The notes below the pieces were generated by a model. The model did no database searches. It was not told the origin of the DNA and saw only the letters and a program-made list of their open reading frames with translations. The position numbers and the translations under genes were made by a program. A stretch of 64,000 nt of DNA from Gnetum montanum (Eukaryota > Streptophyta > Gnetopsida > Gnetales > Gnetaceae), in the NCBI GenBank assembly GCA_015680685.1, contig MNCI01016384.1, forward strand, positions 218,017 through 282,016, read 5' to 3'. Shown one piece after another: positions 23,663 to 34,129 of the stretch (positions are counted from its first letter, which is position 1; every line of letters starts with the position of its first letter).

Positions 23663-24895
23663 TTAGCATAGGTGGCCATCTCCCCCATGACTGAGTGGAA
23701 AGGGAGAGATCTGAAATAATGAGCACCTGTTTAAGTTTCTTAAAAGTGTCCAGCTTCTCCCAAATGATGATCTTAGATTAAGGGGTGGAAGTTGGCGACG
23801 CTCATATTCCAATGTGTCTATGCCTTCATTATTGGCATGGGTTTCCTCAGTTCGTTCCATGCATATTTGTCTGCTCCTTCTAGTAGCTGTCAACCATGGG
23901 GTGTCTACTACTTCTTGTGTGGTTGCTACATACAGGAATCTCTGTTGCAAAGTTTCAAGGGTACACCTATTACATGGAGGAATTTCCTCCATGTCATCAC
24001 CCGATGAATCACTGTATGTGATGCATGGAACTTTCCTCTTCTCGATCTTTCCACAAATGTTTATCTTAGAGATTTCCAAGGAAAGATCGTGGATCCTAAG
24101 GCATGCATCTACTGTACTAAGCCATGCCCTTCCCATTATAATTGGGAAGTCCCCTTCATTGTTGTTCACTTCAATCACCAGAAAATTAGCTAGGTAGGAC
24201 CAACCACACACAGTGGTAATGATGTCCTCCATCAATCCCAAGGGAATGGTGATGGACTGGTCTGCCAGCTCTAGTTAAATGTTTCTCTTCTTAAGTTGGG
24301 GCAGGTTCTAGGCATGATACATCTCTTGCGAAATTAAGTTGACTCCGAAACCTGAGTCAAGAAGAGCCCTATGTGGTTCATTTTCGGTGACTTGAAGGTA
24401 GATTAAGGGACTCACAGGGTCAGTTAGTTTCCTTGGAAGGTGGCCTACCTTGACCCAATCGGTTACGATATGCATTAACATAACCGTATGCGTTACGCTC
24501 TGTTGGACTGAAGGGTGCTTCGAAGTGTTAGATGGTGATGGAGGAGTGTACATGGCCTTAACCGCTTGTTGTTGTGAGAGTTTTTTTGGGCTTTTGGTTT
24601 TGAAGTAGGGTCTTCTCTTTTTATAGTTGTCAGAACCAGTAGTAGTTTGGATATTTACAGCTCTCGCAGCGTGATGTTGCTGCGGTTGAGGAGGAAGTTC
24701 CCCTTGCATTGTTGGAGTAGGAGGTGTTATGGGAACTACTTGTGGTGGAAGAGGTGCAGATGGATTAGGAGGAGGGGATGAGTGTGAGATGTCCCCCAGA
24801 GTAGAAGGAGTCCTTCTGAAGTACTCCCGAACTTGGTAGTGAAGGTTGGGGGTTGAGTGACTCATAGAGTCACTTGGAGAAATTGGCTGCTGCAC
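23663..24895 (-). pseudogene. A: proline-rich linker and aspartic protease
   Basis: Two minus-strand frames, 24895-24308 and 24241-23663, are separated by stops at about 24307 and 24275. The first part is a proline-rich linker (PPPNPSAPLPPQVVPITPPT); then comes the retropepsin core with an intact active site LLDSG (24350-24358) and NLISQEMY. Next are QSITIPLGLMEDIITTVCG, SYLANFLVIEV and the flap-side IIMGRAWLSTVDA. The protease would cleave Gag-Pol. This is the best-preserved coding segment of the window and matches the protease of B (62568-63371) almost position for position. Confidence 0.85.
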
Positions 24896-25089
24896 ATAAT
24901 AACCATAAGGATCGGGCTATCGGTAAGGGTATTGTTGTGTTGGTGGTGGCATCCCCCATGACTGTGGGTATTGCCACTGCTGATGCTATCCGATGGGCTA
25001 TGATGGAGTTCCACTTGGATAATACGTTAGTGATTGGTGGAACTGCCTTGGGCTACCTTGTGGGTAAGGTAACCTTCAGGGTGTTTTCC

Positions 25090-27001
25090 GTTAGTTGAGT
25101 CTTGGATTAAGCGCATACACCCTAGACTCCTGTAGATGTGAGATGCTAGGGAAACATCCCTTAGGATGGTCATAATGGTAGATCTCACATCCACCATCAT
25201 CATCTGAATCCGAATCCACAACCACATTAGAGTTAGTGATTTTTCCCTTACCCTTGTTATGTGCAGGGCTTAAATCTCTCCGCTTTTTCTTACCTTTGTC
25301 ACTACTTTGTTCTACCTTAGACTCTTCTACAATTTTCAAGACTATTTCAATTCTTGAGTCCAAGGAATCCCACATTTGGTCTACCTTGGCTGATACTTCA
25401 GTTGTTAATTTTTGGATCGGCAAGGTTTTCCGGTTCACCAACTCTTCGATTGGTGACTCATCCTCTTCATCACAAAATTTCACTCCCTTCTTTCAAAGGG
25501 AGGGATTGCGGTTGTACGTCTCCACACTTTACCTTTTGCATAGCTCATCTTCTTCTTTTGCTACTTGCTCCAACAAGCTATGTACTTCATGGGCTCTAAG
25601 TTGTGAGAGTCTCCCTTGGGCGTAAATTCCAAGGGTTCTTCTAGTTTCATTCCTTAGCCCATCCACGATGTGGCGAAGTTGATCCCACTGCTGAGCATAC
25701 CCATGGCTCGGGCAACGATGTAACAATGTATAATAATGGGCCATGGTAGCATCCAAGTGTTTGTGTGTACCTTGTGTCCAGCCTTGGATCTACTTATGCA
25801 AATTGAACACTCTGGAGTATGTTTGATACTTTTTGTTGAACAGTTCTAGCATTGTACTCCACCTCCTGATGGTTTTCGGTTCTAAGGACCAGTACCAGCT
25901 CTCTGCTTCTTTAGTGAGTATCCTTGGGAACAACTTAAGATTTTGCCACTCATTTTCTATATTCTGCAAGGCGCAGGCATCGTGGAATGCCTGTAAATGA
26001 TTTTGCGGATCAGCATTGTATCCCCCTTCAAAACGTGGGATATTGTTCATGTCTAATCGTTTGATCCGACTATCTTTTAAGTGCCTTGTGGGAATCCTAA
26101 TTGCCTTCATTATGTCAAGCATACTTCAAGTTGCAAGTAGGGGCTTTTCATGATCATCTCTTTCATGACACCTGTGATGTCTGCATTGTTCCCTACTCTC
26201 CCTACTTCCTTGCCCTTGTCCTCTCTCTCGACTTTCTCATCGAGGTATTTCATCCTTTTTACCTTTATCCTCCCCTTTATGTTCATGGTGGCTGCGCCCA
26301 GATGTGGAAGGAGAGGATGAGTGATGTGAAGAAGGGGAAGAAGAAGGGGAACCATTGCCATAATGATGTTTCTTGCCTTCTCTTCGGTTGCTATGGCCCT
26401 GATCGTGGTGATGATCTAAGTGCCTGTCCTTAGCATGAGTGGTTGTTCCCTCTATGAACAGTTGTAGTTCATGAGTATCAGAACCAATGTTATGTATCGT
26501 TGATCATAGGTTCTGATACCCAACCTCCTCATCATCATTAGGAGGGGGAACATCATTTGCTAATGAACCCGTGATAAGGGGTTCCTCATCTCCTATTTCG
26601 CTAAGGATGTGTGGGACCTTGCCCTTCAATAGTGCATGTTGAATCTCCTGCCTTAAGTCTCTCATACGTTGGGCATCTATGGGATAATAATCCCTCATGT
26701 CAAAGTCTTTACCAATGTATTCAACAAATAATTCTTGCATGTCAATCTGTGCCAAGGCACGGAAAAGCATCCGAGGGACTGATCGATCTGGGGGTAACAC
26801 AATGTTACCTTGCAAATCTCTCCATCGCAGCTGTTTGTCTTGATGGAGGATAAAAGTGAAGTCTGGAATATACTCATCGGGATGAGTATAAACTATCTTG
26901 TATTGTCTAGGATTTGGTTAATTTTGGTTATGTTTTTTATGTTGCTGACTGTCTCGTGTGTGGTCCTTAGGTGGTGAGTTGCTCTTATGAGAAGAAGGCA
27001 T
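25090..27001 (-). pseudogene. A: gag (capsid) with a few frame breaks
   Basis: The start is the ATG at 27001-26999 (MPSSHKSNSPP), supported by the equivalent ATG of B (56945). The N-terminal part reads YKIVYTHPDEYIPDF, then GNIVLPPDRSVPRMLFRALA and DYYPIDAQRMRDLRQEI. A Ser/His-rich hinge follows (about 26470-26260), then the capsid domain: IPRFEGGYNADPQNHLQAFH, LKLFPRILTKEAESWYWSLE and LFNKKYQTYSRVF (26080-25810). After it come MAHYYTLLHRCPSHGYAQQW and GIYAQGRLSQLRAHEV (25756-25570). The end (25483-25091) is acidic with DSDSDDDGGCEIYHYDHPKG. Frames are broken near 26466, 26120, 25790 and 25520. Confidence 0.85.
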
Positions 27002-27034
27002 TTTTATCGGTGTGCTAATTTCACCGTTATATAA

Positions 27035-27422
27035 NNNNNNNNNNNNNNNNNNNNNNNNNNNNNNNNNNNNNNNNNNNNNNNNNNNNNNNNNNNNNNNNNN
27101 NNNNNNNNNNNNNNNNNNNNNNNNNNNNNNNNNNNNNNNNNNNNNNNNNNNNNNNNNNNNNNNNNNNNNNNNNNNNNNNNNNNNNNNNNNNNNNNNNNNN
27201 NNNNNNNNNNNNNNNNNNNNNNNNNNNNNNNNNNNNNNNNNNNNNNNNNNNNNNNNNNNNNNNNNNNNNNNNNNNNNNNNNNNNNNNNNNNNNNNNNNNN
27301 NNNNNNNNNNNNNNNNNNNNNNNNNNNNNNNNNNNNNNNNNNNNNNNNNNNNNNNNNNNNNNNNNNNNNNNNNNNNNNNNNNNNNNNNNNNNNNNNNNNN
27401 NNNNNNNNNNNNNNNNNNNNNN
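27035..27422. other. Assembly gap (388 N) over the 5' LTR and primer site of A
   Basis: By alignment to the left LTR, 494 bp of LTR (the equivalent of 20856-21349) plus the primer-binding site and leader are missing here. That is more than the 388 Ns, so the gap length is an underestimate. Confidence 0.95.
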
Positions 27423-27917
27423 TCTAGGAGATAAGGGTGAGAGGGACTAATCGTGATGAGTAGCCGATTCCTTGATTAGCCGTACACATTCGTCAATGCT
27501 TGTAATCAAGTCGTACTCATGCCATGCTAATGTAGGTAATAAATAACAGGTAAGAAATAACATGTAATAAACCTATTCCATGCACTACAAGGTTTATCCA
27601 CAAAGCTCGTCTTTATTGCTATACACAACTTGCGTTCAGGTACAAAGCTGCTTGAATAAAGATCCATTCACTTGGGGACTCCTACTGCAGGCACATGGAA
27701 AATATTCTATCTTTGGAGTGATCAAACTGCTAGAGTTTTCCTACTTTAAGCCTAGGATGAGAAATGAGGGGAGTGCCGCCTCTTATTTATAGATTTGATG
27801 ATGCAATATCGCGTATGCGATATTGCATGGGATGCGATATCACGACGACCACGATATCGCGTACACGATATCGCGGTGCATGCGATATCGCGGTGCATGC
27901 GATATCGCGTCTCATCA
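27423..27917 (-). repeat. A: 5' LTR, visible part
   Basis: Aligns with 21350-21753 from TCTAGGAGATAAGGGTGAGA onward and ends GCGTCTCATCA. It is longer than the left copy only because of extra GCGATATCGC palindromes. Confidence 0.9.
27803..27910. repeat. Palindromic GCGATATCGC array in the 5' LTR of A
   Basis: About six copies: GCAATATCGC, GCGATATTGC, GCGATATCAC, CGATATCGCG, CGATATCGCG and then paired GGTGCATGCGATATCGC units. The last two share the spacer GGTGCAT, so recent duplication of a 17-bp unit is visible. The matching place in the other LTR (21735-21744) has one copy. Confidence 0.9.
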
Positions 27918-27964
27918 ACATACATGTAGGAAAGAACAAGGGGATAGAAAGAGGTGTCCCTACA
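27918..27964 (-). repeat. E: 5' LTR, terminal 47 bp beyond A
   Basis: ACATACATGTAGGAAAGAAC through GTGTCCCTACA matches 12070-12116 and completes the LTR split by A. On the minus strand the terminus is TGTAGGGACACC. Confidence 0.85.
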
Positions 27965-30327
27965 TAAAAAATAGAGATTAAAAATGTGAAGGATAGCTAA
28001 AGGGTCAATCATGACCTTACCATGATCCCACTATGACCTAAAATGCTTGAACACTACTCATGATCTATGCCAAAGTCTTATCACAACTTGTGATTAACTC
28101 ATGGTTTTGGTGCAAAAATAAAAAAGGATAGAAAAAAATATAAAACTATCACCAAATGATTGACAATTAATAAGGGATATTAGAAGCACTCAAGATAGGA
28201 TCTAGCAATCATGAATGACTTTTCAAACTAGGAAAGTTGTAAACAATAAACTAAAGGTAAGACAAATAGGTTAGAACCCTAAGAAAATTTAATGAAAGTT
28301 CATAAAATGATGAAGATTCAAAATCTTGTGAAATGGACAAAATATAATTGAAATGATACTAAAAAATGTATCAACATCATAGCACAGATTGAATGAGTAA
28401 TACCCATGTCCCAAAATAGTTAGAAAAATTCTTATAAAACCTTTTTCTTCTGAAATTGATGAAAAACATAAATTACAACAAAAAAGAAATAGTGAAATTA
28501 AGCGTAAGAAATCAAGTAATACTAAGCATGCAAACCAAGACCAAAACTCCAAACATAATTCATACAAATTTAAAGAACTTGAAGAAACTCATTCCACATT
28601 GAATATGCTAAAAATTATGAACTAAAATGATTAAGAAAATTGTCAAGATTACTCTCTTAGAAGATCAAAGTATAAATCCATAAGCAACACATGAACTGAG
28701 CTACACTATCTATCCAATCTATGTACATGAGCCAACAAAGCTTCATACACTACTAGAAGCCTACAATTTGGCAATGCCTCAACATCCAAAACAATGAATG
28801 CCAAAGTGTCTAGTTGAATGGAGTATGGGAATTTTCCAGAAAATTTCCTTAAAAAATCTATCATAGAAAAACTAACTAAATTTCTAAAATTAAAAAAATA
28901 ATAAAAGAAATTGATCATAAAAATCACATTTGATATATGTAACCTTCCAAAAAGCCAAAAGCATACCAAAATCATGAGAACAGAAAATAGCATGTGCCAC
29001 ATTACTTAATTATTAAAATAAAATAACATGTTCATACAAAAATTAGTTATACCATCACATTCCCATGTTATGTCCATACCATATCCTCCATGAGAATCTA
29101 TGAAACTCATCTACTAGGTTAGTACATAATAGCTAAAATACATAAATAATGCATAATATTAAAATACCCATATACATAAAATATAAAGTTGAAAAATGTA
29201 GCAAATAACAAGCATAATACATGCATAATATCTTGACAAAAGCATAAACATGCACAAGTACATGGATAAACATACTAACTTGAATAGTGAAAAATATGAG
29301 TTGTTACATGACTAGCCATTCCTACTAGTTAGGTATAGGCCTAACTATGGTGGTAATGCTAGATTACCTCTAAGGGATAGATGTCAAAGGAAGATTACTC
29401 CAAGAAATCCTTAGAGCATGATCCACATGCATACATTATTTCCACATTAATGAAGATCCTTTTTATTTCCTTCTACATTTTTTCTATCACATTCAATACA
29501 CATAATATCAAATGTTACATATATTTGACATTTTCATAATGTTTAGGAATGGAATATCATAGGCAGCTTCTAAGAGATGAGTAGGAAGAAGGTATGAAAA
29601 TAAAATGTAATAACATGGTAAAGTCAATGAAAATGTTAGTTTTATGTTATTTTATTTTGATTAGAGAAAGGGATGGTGGAACCTTAAGTTTTTTTCAAAT
29701 AATATTTTCCTCCAAAATATATAGTTAAATTAGAACTTTATAAATTAGTATTGCCTCCAAAAACTGAACCCATAACTTAGAGTTCCCAAGTTAATAGTCT
29801 TACCACAAAGCTAACACCTCATTACAGGAACATGATAAATGTAGTTCTTAAACATATTATTTAGCATAGTTCTTTTGGAATTGAATGTGCGACTTTCATA
29901 ATTAGAAGACCCATCCTCTAATTAAGGGATGTTGAAACTCAAAATAATTGAAATATAGGTACACCCCAAGATTTGTAGAATTTTATAACTTAGTGCTACC
30001 TATTAGAATTAAATCTATGACATTGGATTACCAAACTAAGACCTGTACCACTTTTAAGTTTATGAAGAAATCTTGTATGTCTAAGAAATATTGGAAAGCA
30101 ACATGAAAGAAAAGACTAGAAGGACATGAACAAAGCTAAAAACTCTATAGTAAGTAGAGAAGTAGTAAAGAAGAAAGCAAAAAATTTACTCTATTTATTA
30201 CAACAACATAGACCATTTTCAAGGAGTTTCACCCATGATCAGTGTGTTTTACCACCATGTAATACTGCAAAGTGAAGAATGAATAGTATATGACAAGAAT
30301 AAATAGAAGAAGAGGGTCCTAACTTAC
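27965..30327. other. No gene recognised; AT-rich flank of E
   Basis: CCATGAC-type repeats continue at about 28010-28110 (see 10786-11195). The rest is AT-rich with no domain, LTR end or RNA gene. Minus-strand open frames at 28289-28567 and 28706-29002 are hydrophobic and without family motifs, as expected of AT-rich chance frames. Confidence 0.45.
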
Positions 30328-30470
30328 CAAAAAATAAAAAAAATAGAGATCATGTTTTAGCAAATAAAAAAACAAAGATTATGTTTTAACAAATAAAAAA
30401 ATAGAGATCATGTTTTGGCAAATTAAAAATAACAAAGATCATGTTTTGGCAAATAAAAAATCATAGATGA
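30328..30470. repeat. Minisatellite, ~29-31 bp x 4.5
   Basis: Consecutive units of CAAATAAAAAAATAGAGATC followed by ATGTTTTGG start near 30328, 30361, 30390, 30419 and 30450, the last partial. Differences are mostly A-run length and C/T changes. Confidence 0.85.
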
Positions 30471-30841
30471 AGAATGAGTAACAAGTATCAAGAATGTTAT
30501 AAATTAATAATAATATAATTATCCTTTTTTATTTTTTAATAAGAAAGTTCTCAAGGCTTCAAATTATCTAGCTATATATACCTCTAAAACACATAGCCAA
30601 TATGACATTGCTCAAATGTCCTCATCATTATAGTTTAAATGTAATTCTTTGTCATGGAATCTTTGCACTTATATCCTTTGGTTGATTCAAGTTTTACTTT
30701 ACTTTCTTGTTTAATAATGATTAGTCTTGGATGGAATGTTATTAATGTATTGGCTATATTTTCTTTGTACTTCTAATAATGTTAACTATAACATCCTAAT
30801 GTTTTAGAACTTATATCATTTTCTTTAATATTCATTATTAT

Positions 30842-31402
30842 TGATCTTTTTGGTATGTCAAAACGTCAAGTAAAATGGAGAACATAGAATTTTGTGGAAT
30901 GTGATGATTTTGCAGGGCATGAATGAGAACTAAAGAAGTGAGATCTATAAAGAGATGTCAAAGCAAAGACTACATGGGCAAGAAAACAACATGAACAAGC
31001 ATAGATAAAGATGAAGGCCATGAGTCAAATGAAGGTTCTCCGAGGATTGGAAAGAAGCCAAATTAATGACAGAAAGCCTCAAAAACCAAAGCTCAAATGT
31101 TGAGAAGAAATCTCCAAGGAATAAAAGACATCTTGGCCAAAATGAATTCTTTTATAGGAAGATGTCTTCCAAAAACAAGAGATGTCTCCTTTGGAAAGAA
31201 GACATCTCCAAAGAGACAACTCCTTAGAGATGTCCCACTTTGAAAAGAGACTACTCTAGATTTAAGGTAGATCTTAAGTAGACATCTCAACTTCAAAGAA
31301 GATGTCTACACTAGCTATTAGTTAGATGTTGCTTGAATTATAAGGTGTTTTTGAAATCTTTGAGGCTATAAGAACACATGAAATTCTTGGGAAATATGCA
31401 AG
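30842..31402 (+). repeat. D: 5' LTR, first part
   Basis: Starts at about TGATCTTTTTGGTATGTC (start uncertain by ~10 bp) and aligns with 54865-55399. Shared landmarks are GCATGAATGAGAACTAAAGA, AGATGAAGGC and a cluster of GATGTCT/AGACATC words. It stops at GCAAG (31398-31402), where C begins. Confidence 0.8.
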
Positions 31403-32890
31403 TGAAACACCACAAATATTTGCATGTTATAGCCAATTTTCATCATGTAGCTTTCACCCCATGAAACCTAAGGCAAAACTTCATTGTAAATGTAAAGATT
31501 GTAACCCATGGAGAGCAATCTCACATATCCCATGCTCTTGGGGCTAAAAAATGACTCATAAGTAGTCAACGCCTCATACCCCATGTGAAAAAAGTTACCA
31601 AGTGTCTATATTTTGGCTTGTGGGTCAAAATTACCTTTTGGAATTCCAAAAATCATAATTTGATGGGTTTTATGGGGGGTATACATTTTTATACGCTGGA
31701 AACACTTCAAGATGGGTAAATCTCATTTAGCCCCAATGTGGAGGAATGGTGGGTTTCCCTCAACTTGGAAACTTCCCCTTCCCCCAATGTGGAAATTGCA
31801 TGCCCCCAGTGTCGAAGCCAAAAAAGCTAAATTTAAACAATCCATGCACTCCAACGTTGACCAACCACTCTAACAATGATGGTAGAAGGCTTAGTGTGGA
31901 AGATCTATCTTTAACGTAGAAGGTGTGCCCATGTTACTATTTATAGTAAACAAATGGCCATGGGGGAAAGAAACTTACTATATATGGTAACCCACCAAAT
32001 TTTGGCATCCATCTCACATGTATGAGGCAAAAATTTGCAACAACTTGATAGCCATTTTGCAGCCATTGTGTAGTGAAATTACAGCCAAATCATACTCATT
32101 TTACAAACCCATTCATGGCCTAAGACCTATATAAACCAACCTCAAATACCATTTATAGGCTAGACACTTTTGCAATCCTATACTGTTTGCATTAGTTACA
32201 CAATTTTACACATTTCAGCAATTTGTTTGCAATTCTACACTTGGGAATTGTCAAGCACTCAAAAGTTCTTACAAGTTTCCACATTTGTATTCTCTTGAAC
32301 CCAGCATGAAAATCCTATGACCTTGTGACCTTGTAACCCCTTGTGAAATTTGTGAATTTTCAAGCTGCATGCTGCACTCATGGAATTCCCAACTCCCAAC
32401 ATAGAGCACCTAGGTAGCTTGTATTCTTCACACTTCTCAACCTCCACCATAGCCAATGTTATAGATCTTGAGTAGTGGCACTAGAGTTTTAATAGCATTA
32501 GAAGTGGTAGGACATCCAACTTGTGAAGTTAACCGCATTGAATTCCATAGATCCTAAACCCTTGTCCAAGTGAACTCCCTGCTACCCACTCAAGCACCAT
32601 TTATACACATTTCTATAACTTATTCTTTATTCTTTCTCAAAAAATTTTTAAGTTCTGGGTTTTGTATGAAAAATATATTCATTTATTTTCTATGCATTTT
32701 TTAGATCTATTATTAGTTTCAACATTCTATTTTTATTATCCCATTTTGCATTTTGTAAGTCCCTGTTTGATTTACTAGATCAGCTAAGATACCCAAAATC
32801 CCATTTTTTCTAGAGGCCTTAGGGATTCATGGATTAAGGACTATTGCACCAAATCCATCAGTCTTTCCAATGATCAATATTTTTTTGTTG
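31403..32890 (+). repeat. C: 5' LTR
   Basis: Collinear with 48837-50322: AAACCTAAGGCAAAACTTCA, AGAGCAATCTCACATATCCC and CACTTTTGCAATCCTATACT occur at matching places. A TATATAAA lies at 32128-32135 (TATAAAAA at 49561 in the other copy). The right edge is uncertain by ~15 bp; both copies share TGATCAAT then T-rich text ending GTTG or similar. Confidence 0.85.
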
Positions 32891-34129
32891 AAATAGTTTT
32901 CTTAGTGCTAGAAGGAGGTCCTCCTGCACCTAATTTCTACATCCAATCTTGTGACCATCATTGTCAATTTTTCCTATCATCTTGGAATTTATAATTTTTT
33001 GCTTCAAAAATTTTGAATTTTTGGTATCAAACAATTTTGTAACCCATCCCTTCCTACAATCAAAGCCTAGCATGAAAGTTGTAGGTGTTCAAGTTTTCAA
33101 CAACAATTTCTGTCAATTTCAGGGCCAACATTGGCATCCCACCAAAACCTTCACAAGATTAATGCTACCTCTTCTCGCTTGTGAGAAAAACTATAGAGTG
33201 GAAGTTACAGATGGTTGGGTAGTAACTTTTCATAGTAGTTGCTATGAATTTTTCAGCCCCAAAGCCAACATTAAAACCTTTCCTTTTTTTTTGCTACCAA
33301 TTTTAATTTTCCTAGTTTCTAAAGTTGATCGTGCAGCCCTTCTTGAAATTACCAAACTTTCAGAAGTTAGCTTCTCCGCCTACACCCCCCTTCTAAGCAT
33401 TTTTCCAAGCTAAGAAAATTGGCAACTTGCTAAAACCAAGTTTTAGTGGGAAAATCCAAAATTTCCACTTTGGTTTTTGAGACTTCCCCCTATCAATGTT
33501 GGGTTAGAAGGTGTGAGATTCCCATCATCTCACCCCCCTTCTTTCCCCCTTGTCATACCTAGCATGGAGGTAATTGGGAGACCAACGTGGGTGAGGCTTA
33601 ATTCCAACTTTCCCAGCTTTCCATTTTTACTAAAGGGGAAAACCCCCTTACCCCCACTTAATAATTTTAGTAAGTTCTTAATTTTCAGTCATTTTTGCTT
33701 CCTTTGATCATTTTTGAATTCCAATTGTTGAATTCCAATTGTTGGGATCCACCTCTATTATTACTGTTTATAACATTTTTAAGCCATTTGTTGAATCTAT
33801 AATTTTTAGCCTTTCCTCCCTATCAATGTTGGGTTAGAAGGTGTGTGATTTTCATTATCTCATCCCCCTTTCTTTCCCCTCACCCTACCATACCCAACAT
33901 AGAGGTACTTGGGAGGCCAATGTATGTGAGGCTTAACACCAACTTTGCCATCTTTCCATTTTTGGTAAAGGGGTAAATCTCCCCTTTACCCAAACTTACT
34001 AATTATAATAATTATTTCATATTTAGTCATTTTTTTGTTCTTTTAAATGTTTTTAAATTTTTCTCATTAGAATTCACGTTTGAATACCATTTATAGCCTA
34101 TTTCAAGTCATTTTTGATAAAATAAACAT
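32891..34129 (+). other. C: leader between 5' LTR and gag
   Basis: AGTGCTAGAAGGAGG near 32907 is a possible decayed primer-binding site; the tRNA is not identified. An open frame of 150 codons (32961-33413) begins at TTG, its first ATG is at 33072, and it shows no domain; Ogre-type elements can carry an ORF before gag, but chance is likely. The second half is a direct duplication (33477-34000). Confidence 0.5.
33477..34000. repeat. 330-bp offset direct duplication in the C leader
   Basis: TATCAATGTTGGGTTAGAAG at 33491 recurs at 33821, and the following ~175 bp (to TTTACC) recur in order with scattered changes, including both GAGGTAATTGGGAG and GAGGTACTTGGGAG. Confidence 0.85.

Larger units (their letters stand above)
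20856..27917 (-). mobile_element. A: Athila-like Ty3 element without RT or integrase, inserted in the 5' LTR of E
   Basis: LTRs at 20856-21753 and 27423-27917 (partly in a gap) have TGATGAG/CTCATCA termini. Flanks are AGATA (20851-20855) and ACATA (27918-27922), a 5-bp target duplication with one change; aligning the other LTR of E across the site supports ACATA as the target. In minus-strand order the inside holds gag (27001-25090) and protease (24895-23663), then about 1.9 kb with no RT, RNase H or integrase. It is therefore a non-autonomous derivative that kept gag-protease. Gag and protease are much better preserved than in G or B. Confidence 0.85.
11214..27964 (-). mobile_element. E: full-length, decayed Ty3 retrotransposon on the minus strand, with two later insertions
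   Basis: LTRs at 11214-12116 and 20017-20855 + 27918-27964 flank, in minus-strand order, a tRNA-iMet-type primer-binding site, gag, protease, RT, RNase H and integrase. Removing F1 (16517-18859) and A (20856-27917) restores an element of about 7.3 kb, normal for a Ty3 element. The integrase and RT motifs resemble chromoviruses, but no chromodomain could be seen. Stops interrupt every domain. No convincing 5-bp target duplication was found at the outer edges (AGAAT left, TAAAA right). Confidence 0.85.

Noticed and set aside
25236-25625. Plus-strand frames of up to ~130 codons opposite the gag and protease of A (23792-24197, 25236-25625, 26101-26433)
   Set aside because: Shadows of the minus-strand coding sequence, which has clear gag and protease motifs.
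27012-27434. Open frame across 27012-27434
   Set aside because: Consists of Ns.
11214-27969. 5-bp target duplication for element E
   Set aside because: AGAAT and TAAAA do not match; edges may be mutated or shifted by a few bases.
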